Assembly (NCBI RefSeq): GCF_003573695.1
Contig: NW_020621936.1
Coordinates: 930,001 to 994,000, forward strand
DNA length: 64,000 bases
From: Papaver somniferum
Lineage: Eukaryota > Streptophyta > Magnoliopsida > Ranunculales > Papaveraceae
Reading direction: 5' to 3'
The notes beneath the pieces are model-generated. The model ran no database searches, was not told the origin of the DNA, and saw only the letters and a list, made by a program, of their open reading frames with translations. Below, piece by piece: positions 1 to 9,885 of this stretch (position 1 is its first letter; each line of letters starts with the position of its first letter). The position numbers and the translations under genes were made by a program.

Positions 1-344
1 TCAAATCCTCAACCCTAGTCATGGCAGTTCAAGAACAATTTTTTGCCGCCAAAATTTGAATTTCAAAAGGTTGAAGATGATATGCCCCCTATCCTGGACT
101 GGGGTGCGAATAGCAGATGCCTTGGGGTGACCTGGGGGTACCCATTAGTAATTAGGTTACCCCTTATCCAAAAGCGAGAGTCCGAATAACACTTGTCCTC
201 CGGGTGCCAAAATCAACTTTTCGAGCCGAATTTTCCAAAAATGTTTATTTCCTAAAAATACATAAAAACACAATATTAGTACAAAAATAGAGTTCCAACA
301 ATACAGACATTGAGGACAAATTAGACAAAAAAATGTGTCTATCA
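1..344 (-). mobile_element. Athila-type LTR fragment, 5' end (cut by window edge)
   Basis: The stretch matches the ends of the element G LTRs near 53500-53839 and 62720-63053, finishing in the same TGTCTATCA terminus. Positions 130-190 instead match the reverse complement of the F LTR near 28375-28420, so this copy is a related subfamily between F and G. It sits inside Tat gag sequence. The uninterrupted gag copy near 20297 reads straight through GTTCC, the probable 5-bp target duplication at 345-349. The left end lies outside the window, so solo LTR and full element cannot be told apart. Confidence 0.8.
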
Positions 345-850
345 GTTCCTTTGCTGGAGAGTCATCTGCAGCTTTGCGGAATTCTTCATCTTGTACAACA
401 TGTATTGGAGAGATTTCAGGATCAGCAGTTGAGGATGTTTCTTTAGCTTCTCCTTTTTCGCGTTGAGGCTGAGTTCGTTCAGACGCAAACTTGTCTGTGA
501 GAGTTTTAAGATAAGCATACAACTCTTTCTGTGTTGCAGCCACGTCAGTCTGAACCTTCATGAGATCAAGATGATTTCCTCTGGATTCTTCAGGAGACCA
601 ACCGAAGAGTGGATTGTTGATGACGCCAGTGTCGTTACATGCAGGGGCGATCTCTGGAGCACTAGTGCTTGGAAGAGTGATAGTAACATGTGACGTGATA
701 TTGCTGGCCGGAGGAGTGGTGTTAGCGCTACCACTAGAGCCAGCAACATTAATAGGAGTAGTACTTGCTGGGAGTACCACTAGGACTTGCAATGTTAGAG
801 TTAGGTGTTGAACCCGGATTGGTAACTGAACCATACCTAAGACCGACCAT
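345..850 (-). pseudogene. Tat-lineage gag 5' fragment (element A)
   Basis: Read on the minus strand from the ATG at 850, the N-terminus begins MVGLR, as in the gag copies starting at 20783 and 41670. It is low-complexity and Pro/Ser/Thr-rich. Downstream comes a charged, probably coiled-coil stretch (KELYAYLKTLTDKFASERTQ) shared with 20300-20530. The reading frame is broken more than once. An Athila-type LTR interrupts it at 344, so the gag core lies off the window or is lost. It follows LTR A and its primer site directly, which fixes the orientation. Confidence 0.75.
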
Positions 851-884
851 CCTGCCGAATTGAGATTGCAACCGAGAGAATGAT

Positions 885-902
885 CTCCCACTGTGGTCGC
901 CA
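885..902 (-). promoter_or_regulatory. Primer binding site of Tat element A
   Basis: On the minus strand, three bases inside the LTR end, the sequence is TGGCGACCACAGTGGGAG. It begins with TGG, as expected for pairing with a tRNA CCA end. Tat/Ogre elements commonly use a tRNA-Arg type primer; the exact tRNA is inferred, not checked. Confidence 0.7.
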
Positions 903-1997
903 ATCTGTAGATGGGGAAAAACGATTTGCTGGTTTTTAAGGAATTGAGGTCTCGTGGTATGTTAGTCAATTGATGACTTCGTGGTTTGATGGGACGATGA
1001 GTCCATGTAGTTGCTGAGTTGAACATGATGTTCTGAAACTCACGAATTGAACATGTCATGAGACAGAGTATAGTTCTTACGATGAAGTGAGCAAGTATTG
1101 CTCATTCGATGGATCGTTCAATATTGATTGTTGAACCAATATTCCTTGGTTTGAGAAAATATATATCATCTGAGCAAGTGTTGCTCATGTGATGAATTGT
1201 TGAATATTTGATCGTCTGAGCATGTGTTGCTCATCTGATGGATTATTGGCAGCGTACCAAAAATATTAATTAGAATAATGGTCGTTGAACCGAGCATAAT
1301 TAATAAAATTAATGACCATGAGTCCGTCGTAATATTATTAAGGTTGGAATCTGGAATGATGATCCTTGGATTCAGAAACCCTAATTTGATCAATTGATGA
1401 TCAATTCATGGTTCGTCATAAGTTTAACCATGGGACGAAGGAGGGAGCGACTACATGGGATCGTGGATCAACCATGTAGTGTCCATATTCTCACGTGAGA
1501 AAATACGAAGAACTCCTTGTAGAGTTGACGATTTGTTGGTGAAGGAATGATTAAATGATGGTTTAATTATTTAGTCGAAAATGCTCGTCTGAGCCTTAGG
1601 TGAGAAAACCTAATTAATTATGACGGAGTGAGGGACCGACCATGGGGTCATGAAACCGGCCCTGGGTAGTCACGTGACCGCCTGATGATCACTTCATGAA
1701 AATCCAAAGTGTTTGGAAGAGTTTTGGACCTAATACGAGCAATTGTGCAAATTAGGTCAAAACTGTGAAAATTGATGGGACCGGCTTCTGTGAGCCAAAG
1801 AGCCAATCTTGGTCGGTCAAGATAGCGTGCTCGTGTCCCCAAGGCGCCCGCGTCTCAGTCCTGAGAATTTTGATATTTTCTGGTGTGCAATTGAGCATCC
1901 ATTCGAGAAAATATGCCAAAATTAGGGTTTCGACGAAACTGAGAAAAACACCATGAGATGATGAAAAATAATTATAAAATAAGGAATGATGAGGCAT

Positions 1998-2835
1998 GGG
2001 ACCGCCGTGGTCGAGGCATGGTCGGCCGGTCGTGACCATGGTCCCGTGGTGCCTTTTCCTTAATTTTATAATATTTTGATGATTTTATGAAAATTCATGA
2101 ATTTTGAGAAATTTGATGAATTTAGGGAGTTTCCATGAATTGAAGGAGTTTTCATGAGTTCATGGAAGCAAAATATTAAAATAATAAAAACACGGGAGTG
2201 TGGGACCATGGAGGCATGGCCGGCCGGCTATGGCCCGGTCCCACGAGTTTTTCATAATTTTTTAATATTTTTTAGGTATTTTTGATGATTTGAGGGAATT
2301 TTTCCTAATTTGAGAGAAATGCCATAAAATCAAGGAATTTGATGAATTCAAGGAAAAATAGGATAAATAATAATAAAATAATAAGGCAAAGGGCGTGCGG
2401 GACCGGCTAGGGCATGGCCGGCCAGCTAGTGGCCCGGTCCCACAAGTTTTCATAATTTTATTTTATTTTATTATGATATGATGATTTGTGCAAAAAATAC
2501 CATGAAATCAAGGAGTTTTTCATGAAATTAGAGAAATAATAATAATAATAAAAATAAAATAATAAGGAACCGTGAGGTGTGGGGCCGGCTGGGACCAAGG
2601 CATGGCCGGTTGGCCAATGGTCACGCCCCACACTCCTTTCCTTGATTTTATATTATTTTTTATGGATTTATGGAAGTACCATGAAACCGAGGAGTTTCCT
2701 CGAGACGGAGGAAATTTGATCAGATGAGAGAATTTTCATCAAATCACGGAAAATAATAAAAATGTATTAAAAATATAAAATTGGCATGGCACTGAGCACG
2801 ACACGGTCGGTAGGTCGTGTGTCCGTGTTCCCAGC
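1998..2835. repeat. Five GC-rich inverted-repeat modules about 195 bp apart in LTR A
   Basis: GC-rich blocks start near 1998, 2200, 2395, 2577 and 2790, separated by A/T-rich spacers. Each is an imperfect palindrome built on GGGACC...GGCATGGCCGGCCGGC...GGTCCC. At 2577-2585 and 2625-2633 the arms GTGTGGGGC and GCCCCACAC are perfect. LTR C (21930-22560) and LTR D (43410-44060) carry four such modules. Confidence 0.8.
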
Positions 2836-3308
2836 ATCTTGGTCAATATTTTTAATTATTTATTATTTTCTTCCCTATTTTGCATAGGTTCATCGTTTCG
2901 TTGTATTTTGAAATACTCGTTCGTACGGTGACTATTAGTGCATCTTCGTTGAATACACTTTCACCATTTGAATCGGGGCTTACTTAGAGGTAGCTCAGAT
3001 TCCCGGTTGTTGATTATTTATTACTAATTGTGGAATTCAGTGAAGAATAATTCGCAAAACTGAGTAATAAGATGTTTATTATTAATTCATAAGATCAGCT
3101 GAGGATTCGACTATGAATTTAGAATAATAAAGTGAGCATTACCATTCCATGGGATCGTAGATTCGACCATCGAATCGGAGTAATTAAGATTTATCTATTA
3201 CCATTTATGAGACCGGTTGTGGATTCGATCATGAAATCAGAGTAATGAGATAATATAGTTATTGCTATTCTATGAGATCAAGCCGTGGATTCGATCATAT
3301 AATCAGAA

Positions 3309-3539
3309 CAATTGTTATTGCCATTCCATGGGACCAGTCGTGGATTCAACCATGGAATAGGAGCAATTGTTATTGTCATTCCATGGGACCAGTCGTGGAT
3401 TCGACCATGGAATAGGAGCAATTGTTATTGTCATTCCATGGAACCAGTCGTGGATTCAACCATGGAATAAGAACAATTGTTATTGCCATTCCATGGGACC
3501 AGTCGTGGATTCGACCATGGAATAAGACCAATTGTTATT
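3309..3539. repeat. 55-bp tandem repeat, four copies plus a partial
   Basis: Units start at 3309, 3364, 3419 and 3474, exactly 55 bp apart, with a partial fifth from 3529. Each contains TTCCATGGGACCAGTCGTGG, and the unit's ends form an imperfect palindrome (CATTCCATGG...CCATGGAAT). LTRs C and D have a single copy here (23036-23095 and 44530-44590). Older degenerate relatives of the unit occupy 3060-3308. Confidence 0.9.
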
Positions 3540-3945
3540 AGGAGTAATTAACTTTGTGGATCTATACTAGCAGAGCAAGCTGTCTAGGAGCACTAATTAT
3601 GCCGATATGAGCTTGTCGATAAGTCATATCCTTTACATAGTCAGGGTAAACTCGTTGTTTGTTCCTGAAGACGTTATCACTCTATACTAGCAGATCAAGC
3701 TGTCTAGGAGCCGTCCATCTCGTGATACTATATAGAAATAATCACTGAAAGTATTCAGTATTCATGAGATATGCCGTTGTCCAGTCGTAAGACTACATAT
3801 CTACATGTACTCTGAGAGAAAGTACTCTCCGTTGAGAATTCGATGAGAGACCCATGTCTCGATACTCATGTCTGATTGCTGAACTAGAGGCTCATATAAT
3901 CATGAGTTTACGATTTTAGCCCTAGTTGAAAATCCACCATTTACA

Positions 3946-5545
3946 CTGGGATACATAATCACAGACCGAGGAATTGAAGTAGATCCTGATAAGGTTAGGG
4001 CCATCTTGGAGATGCCATCTCTGGTAACAATTAAAGACGTGCAAAAGCTGAACGGGTGCTTGGCGGCCCTAGGGCGTTTTATCTCGCGATCATCCGACAA
4101 ATGCAAGGATTTCTTCGAAACACTGAGAAAGTTAGAGAAATTCAAATGGAGCGAAGAATGCGAGGAAGCGTTCCAGAAAATTAAACAACATCTCGCGAGT
4201 CTACCCGTGCGATAACGACCCGAGCCCGAAGAAGTGCTTACGTTGTACCTTGGAGCTACAACATGTACTATCAACGCCGTGCTGGTCAAGAATGTTGGAG
4301 CAGGAGAAAAACCGGTATACTTTATTAGTAAAACCATGAGCCCAGCAGAAAAGAACTATACAAAAATCGAACAACTAATACTTGCAACACAAAAATTGCG
4401 GACATACTTTCAGACCCTCATGATCAGGGTACTAACAAAGTCCTCTATCGAGTCAGTACTCGACAGTGCAGCAAGATCGGGACAAATATCCAAACGGAGT
4501 GCTCAAATTGAGCAGTTTAACGTCTTCTGCGAAATGAGGACAGTCGTCAATGCACAGGCGGTGGCGGATTTCCTTGCTGATTTTCCCCTTGGTGAGGAGG
4601 AAGAACTAGAGGATATCCCCGACATGGAAGAATATAGGGACGACCCCTCCGACCTTCTCAAGACCTGCAGTCTGACACGATAGGAGGTGTTCATTGATGG
4701 ATCATCAAACAAGGACGGTTTGGGATTCGGGTTGGTCTTCACTATACCGAAAGGAAAGAAGATAGTCCACTCATTTATGGCTTGAGTTCGAGGCAACCAA
4801 CAATGTCACTGAGTATGATGCGGTAATACATGATTTACGGCTAATTATAGAATTGGGACTTGAGGAGGTGAGACTAACCAGTGACTCACAGTTCGTAGTT
4901 CGACAAATTAATGGAGAATATGCTGCTCATGACCCGATACTTCAGAAATACTGGAAGTTAACAAAGTTCTACATTGACCAGATTCCCAACATCAAGTTCC
5001 GACATATTTCCAGAAGATACAACCGACATGTTGATGCCCTAACATACATCGCGTCTATGTTAACATATCCGAGCATCAAAGCTATACGAATCAGAAGAGT
5101 ATTAATGCCATCAATACCAGAAGAAGGGGATATGAAAATAAAAATGGTAGCTACCATAGCCGATAGATACGAGGAGGGATATTGGAGAAAACCGATCCAC
5201 CAATATTTAGATCTGAGAGAATTACCAAAAAGGCGGGCCGAAGCTAGCAAAATTAAAAGCAAGGCAGCAGGTTATGAGTTGCGAGATGGCATACTGTACA
5301 GGAGATCGTCTTTGGGACCACTTCTAAGGTGTTTGAGCAAAGACGAAGGACATTCGATCCTAAATGAACTGCATTATGGTAACGCAGGTAATCATAGTTC
5401 GGGGCGAAGCCTATCGGCAAGGGCTAAGAAGGGCTAAGACGATGGGGTATTTTCTGGCCCTATATGAATGAAGATGCGAAGCACATGCAATGATTTGTGA
5501 TGAATGTCAAAAGTTTGGGAAGAAGATACACACTCTGTCAGTATC
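3946..5545 (+). pseudogene. Tat-lineage pol fragment K (RT end, two RNases H, integrase start)
   Basis: Translation resumes directly after LTR A with RT C-terminal sequence (LGYIITDRGIEVDPDKVRA). A degenerate first RNase H follows (about 4234-4600). The second RNase H starts near 4690 with FIDGSS and continues after a frameshift with EYDA and SDSQFVVRQINGEY. A linker leads to the beginning of the integrase zinc finger (ELHYGNAGNHSSGRSL; GYFWPYMNEDAKH in another frame, to about 5540). Dual RNase H is the mark of the Tat lineage. Stops at 4213 and 4681 and frameshifts near 4785 and 5437 make it non-functional. The 5' half lies beyond LTR A, outside the window. Confidence 0.85.
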
Positions 5546-6234
5546 ATGGATTGTTTAATTGACTGATATGCCTATTACATTTAAATTCATTTGGGTAGGC
5601 TAGGCTTTCCCTTGAATTTTTTCGAAGACATACATGGTGTGGGCTCCCACTTAAATAGTATAATCTAGAAATGTTGTAATGCTAGGAATCTGTATAATAT
5701 GTATGATTAGCTGGAAGTTTTTATTATAACCTCTGAATTACGCAACCCTTCTCTATTTAAATTCTTTGGAATTGATCTCATTTGGTGCTCTTTGTTGTTT
5801 CCAGAGGATATAACGATTGCCCAAAAATAACATTAAAAAAAGGATCAAATGTGGTGCACTGGAAGAAATGAACAATATGAAAGGTAAGTTCATTCCTTCT
5901 CTTTACTATAAAATGGCGTGTTCTGACAATCTAGAGTGTGTTACCGACAAACTTTTGTTGTTGTTAAGTTTAGGAAATGTAATTGCAAATTTATTTCCTA
6001 GGGGATATTTGTTTGCTGGTATTTTTCTGTTTCGTGGTTCTGTTTTAGTTGAGAATAAAAGAAAATGACATGCTACAGGCTACAACGAGTATAAAAGAAA
6101 ATGTATGTGGCCTTAGAGCTGTTGACGGTGGATTTTCGATAAAGGTTAAAATCGTAAAATCATGATACTGCATGTTTCTGACTCGGCTTCAGAAATGTAT
6201 GTGAAACTCATATTTTATGATCCCTGAACTATTT
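5546..6234. other. Unassigned spacer with one exon-like segment
   Basis: I recognise no family here. At 5803-5884 a segment sits between a pyrimidine-rich tract ending TTTCCAG and GTAAGTTC, which are good plant splice sites. It could be an exon of a relic gene or chance; the short translation resembles nothing I know. The rest is A/T-rich. The last five bases (TATTT, 6230-6234) would be the left duplication of element J. Confidence 0.35.
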
Positions 6235-8340
6235 TGAAATTGCGGGGGTCTAACAACCACACCCAACAATTCGTTTGGCAATCTGAGAGGACTTACTCCA
6301 ATACACTTTCTAGTGAATCAACTAGACAGTCAGACTCGATCTAGAGTAAAGTATATCAAAGAGTTATATCTCTATTTCTCAATTCAATCTGCAATCAAAC
6401 AAATAGGAATTTGCGAGCCCGATTGAGTGTAAGAAATAACTTGGACGGTATCAAAAACCAATATCCAAGTGTCAATCAATTTAATCAACAACCAGAGATT
6501 GGATTCCCAATTGATTGAACTTACGCACAACCTGTGATATTTCAATTATAAAGATAAACAATATAATGCGGAAAAGAAATAACACATACACTAGAAATTT
6601 TGTTAATGAGGAAACCGCAAATGCAGAAAAACCCCGGGACCTAGTCCAAAGTAAAGACACACTGATTATAAGCTGTTACACCAAATTCCTACTACCTATT
6701 CGGACTAGATGTAATACCAGCTTCAGCACTTATAGAACTCCTAGCACAACACCGATTGTCTTTAGGAATTCTTCTCGTAAATCTTTTAGCAGAACCCAAG
6801 GCTCTCTTTAGAAGATACAAAAACACGATTGATACTTTTCGATCTTTTGTTTTCACAAAAACACCGATTTGATTTCCCTTTAGATGTAAATCAAGGTTTA
6901 GGATCTCTTGTGTTTGTTTCGAATAACTATCAAATAAAAGTAGAGATACCGAAACAAACTTGTAGATTAGGGTTTTAACTTACAATCAGTATGCGTACAC
7001 ACAAGGAGTCCGTGAACCTGATTTTTGTAAGTGAACTTGGGGGATTCCAAAGATCAATTTCCAAGTTAAGAAAACCCTAATAATTCTACAACAAGAACAA
7101 CTAGAATAAATCTAGAGATATCTTGTTTAAAACTTCTTAAGGATTTTTACGAGATACCTTAATCAAAGTTTTCTTTCTAGCTTCCGATTTCGACTAACAA
7201 GTGTTGGTATACGATCGGAAACTGAAATCTATCAAAACCTAGGGTTTATGATCAACAACTCTTGAATGGTTTTATATCAGAAGAGAAAACCTTAGAATAG
7301 ATAAGAGGTGGAAAACCTAGATTAAAAGTTGTATAATCAATCACGAAGATTAAACCCAACTTGGCTTCGTGATCCCCAATACAAAGACTTTTATCTCACT
7401 CTTGTTCACGAAGAACAGAAGACATGGAAAACAACCTTATGAGCTTACACCAATTTTTCAAAGGGGATGAAAAACGTGTAGCACTCACAAACCCTTTATT
7501 TATAGTGAAAGGTAGCTTGAAGGCTAAGCAAAGCTATTTTCCTTTTTCAAGACTCTCCTAATTTTTGGAGTCTTTCCTAAGTTAAAACTCTTGCCAAAAT
7601 AATTAAATAAATAATTAATTAGCAAATATTGTATTTATGTGAATAAATCACATTCTAACTTAGGAAGGAATCACAAACACTTCAATATGGTAATAAAATA
7701 TGTTTGGAGTAATAGCTATCTTGCCTAGATAAGGAAACATCACAAACATGACCAAAAATGGCTTCTAGTCACGTAATTGGGCTCAAGTCTGTGAACCGTT
7801 ACAAACAGTTCGTGGATTGTTTCCTACTAACGAACTGTAAAAATTACAGCAACACTTATAATTGTTACTTTAATAAATCACTCATAACCTCATCGTTATA
7901 ACTCAGAATTAAGTGATTCTTGGCTCGTTGGATTCGTAAGCTAATTCACTATAACATGAGAACCTTTCCAGGGATAAAGGTTATTATCAAAAAAGTCGTG
8001 GCTCAAATAACCTCGAGTATATATACATAAATGTACATTTACCGTCACAGAAATTGTTCCATAGAGTGAGCATTTGTTTGGATAGATTAGAAAGGTAGAA
8101 TTGAACAAGAATCCAAATGAAAGAAATTAACTCATACCTTTGTTGATGAAGTCCTTGTCGATGTCTTCTTGTAATCTTCAAACTTCATCCTTCAAGGATA
8201 GCTTCGATTCTACTTCTTATTCTTAATCTAGTCCGAAACTATCTTTAGTATACTAAATCAAGAATGCATTTTGACAACTAAAATTGACAACTAACTTGAC
8301 ATAACAACGCTAGTGGGTTAAACCAAGCAATGCTCTAAAA
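6235..8340 (-). mobile_element. Copia-like element J, 3' LTR
   Basis: It begins TGAAATTGCGGGGGTCTAACAAC, the diverged counterpart of the TGAAAAAGCGGGGG ends of element I, and ends GCTCTAAAA where I has GCTCTAACA. Immediately beyond it lies ATCTCCCC, the complement of the G-rich polypurine tract seen in I and H. The middle diverges strongly from H and I, so J is an older or different subfamily. Short open frames inside it are fortuitous. Confidence 0.75.
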
Positions 8341-9885
8341 ATCTCCCCTTTTGTCAATTTTAGTGACAAAACCATTTTACATATGAATTGTACTTGTTAA
8401 AAGCATTACAGCTCCAAAATCCTACATGCTTGATTTCCTTGGTTCTTCAACTATGCGCGTGCTCATCCTGTATTTGTTGAAGATCCATCATAGTATTATT
8501 ACACAACATCAAAGTTCAATTGTATCACAACTTTGACAATAATACTACGGTGATATGTATCACTCCCCTTGGTCAATACTTCATCTCACAAAATAATTCT
8601 CCCCCTTACATAACGATATGTAAACCATATGTATATGTAGTGTGAACAACAAAATAATTCTCCCCTTTTTTGTCAATATAAATTGGCAAAGGTACGAAAA
8701 CTAGTGGGATCCTAATGAAATTTTCATAGAGAAACTTCTTGACCAAAAGAAAACATATCAACTTTACTTTAGATGATAACACAGATTCGAAACTTAGTGA
8801 CTTCATCAAGGAGTTTATTAAGATACAAGTTAACCCCTACATGTTCCACAACCGCTTCTCCCCTCAAAGATTTGGCAATTAAGCACAAGTTCAAAAAGAA
8901 CTCTCCCTCATAAAATGTCATTCCCTAAAGAACAACAAGAGTGACCTTACTCCAGAGAGAAGGATTTTATATGTTGGATTTTAGAAATCCCATAAAGAGA
9001 TACGAGCTAAGGACCAATCATTGAAAGTCTCTCATGAGATCGTGTTACTGAATAAATAGAATTGTCTCATGGTAACAATACACAATATGTAATCATGAAT
9101 ATCAAGTATTGTGATCATCTTTTCTAAGATACAAACTTGTAAAAACAAGAATTGATATGCTTAGAAGGAAGAATAACATTTTCCTCAAGGATTTACACCA
9201 AGAAAGGTTACCATAAGTGTATGAAAAAGATTTTTTTACAATAAAAACCAACATCCAACGGCTTTGATTATTGCTTCTAACCTATTAAACTTAAGAATTT
9301 CAATCACAAATCAAGTTAGGTGCTTAAGAATTATACAGTGGTATTTAGCCATATTCATCTTAACCATAACTAGTTCAAATGACTCAAATGAAACTAGTTA
9401 AAGAGTTGTTCAATTGCTATATTCTCATAGAATTATACAAGAACACAATTGAAACAAAATCGGTTTGATTCACTCGAATCAATACATGAACATTATAGCC
9501 ACGGTTTGCAAACATTACATTCCTTAATAATATATGTTTAAGTTCATGTACACAACCGATTTTAGAAAGTAACCCACTTAAGTATGCGTAAGGGTGTGCG
9601 TGCTTAACTAACTGGATTTGAGTTAGGTTTGGTTTTCAAACTCAGCAGAAATTCACGGACGTGAACTTTTCGCCAGTATGCATACGGGTACACGTACTTT
9701 AGGTAACCAGATGAGTTTTGTTTGGTTTTCAAACTCAGAAGAAATTCACGGACGTGAACTTCCTCCAGTATGCGTACGGGTACGCATACTTACCCAGTCT
9801 CCTTCAACCATTTTGTATACACACAAGTATGCATACTTTTGGTTCCCGGTTTTGGACTTATACACTAATGTGCGAACACAGTATG
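8341..9885 (-). mobile_element. Copia-like element J, 3' internal non-coding part
   Basis: The polypurine tract complement starts at 8341, and the sequence matches the corresponding part of I (46487-48700) in patches, for example AATTCTCCCCCTT and the TATGCATA/TTTGCAAAC blocks. No coding capacity is visible. Element H inserts at 9886 and hides the rest of J, whose 5' LTR must lie beyond the window if it survives. Confidence 0.65.
9633..9800. repeat. Direct repeat of about 96 bp with a perfect 22-nt palindrome
   Basis: Two copies begin TTTTCAAACTCAG (about 9633 and 9729) and contain AAATTCACGGACGTGAACTT. The second carries GTATGCGTAC-GG-GTACGCATAC at 9768-9789, a perfect 10-bp inverted repeat with a 2-nt loop. 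The first has a decayed version. Confidence 0.8.

Larger units (their letters stand above)
906..3945 (-). mobile_element. Tat LTR copy A (5' LTR, minus-strand element)
   Basis: The boundaries are TGTAGATGG at 906 and CATTTACA at 3945, matching the TGTAGATGG...CCATCTACA ends of copies C and D. The 3040-bp LTR lacks the 642-bp segment present in B and D. It has one extra GC-rich hairpin module and extra 55-bp repeats. The primer site and gag lie to the left, so this is the 5' LTR of a minus-strand element. Its right edge interrupts a plus-strand pol gene (K). The right flank is CTGGG; the matching left duplication is outside the window. Confidence 0.9.

Noticed and set aside
157..1059. 300-residue minus-strand open frame across the LTR A edge
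   Set aside because: It is a chimera of LTR A, gag leader in the wrong frame and an inserted Athila LTR; only the gag part is real.
1312..1340. Hammerhead-ribozyme-like text (ATGAGTCCGTCG)
   Set aside because: The CTGATGA and GAAA core boxes are missing, and the C and D copies differ at key positions.
1648..1842. A 64-residue open frame conserved in LTRs A, C (21579-21773) and D (43066-43260), minus strand
   Set aside because: Conservation is explained by the LTRs being recent copies; no domain, no start context, and differences are not biased to synonymous sites by eye.
3309..3539. CRISPR-like array
   Set aside because: Units are directly adjacent with no spacers, inside a plant LTR.
6515..6811. 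98-residue open frame in J LTR
   Set aside because: Reverse reading of LTR sequence also found in H and I, where it is closed.
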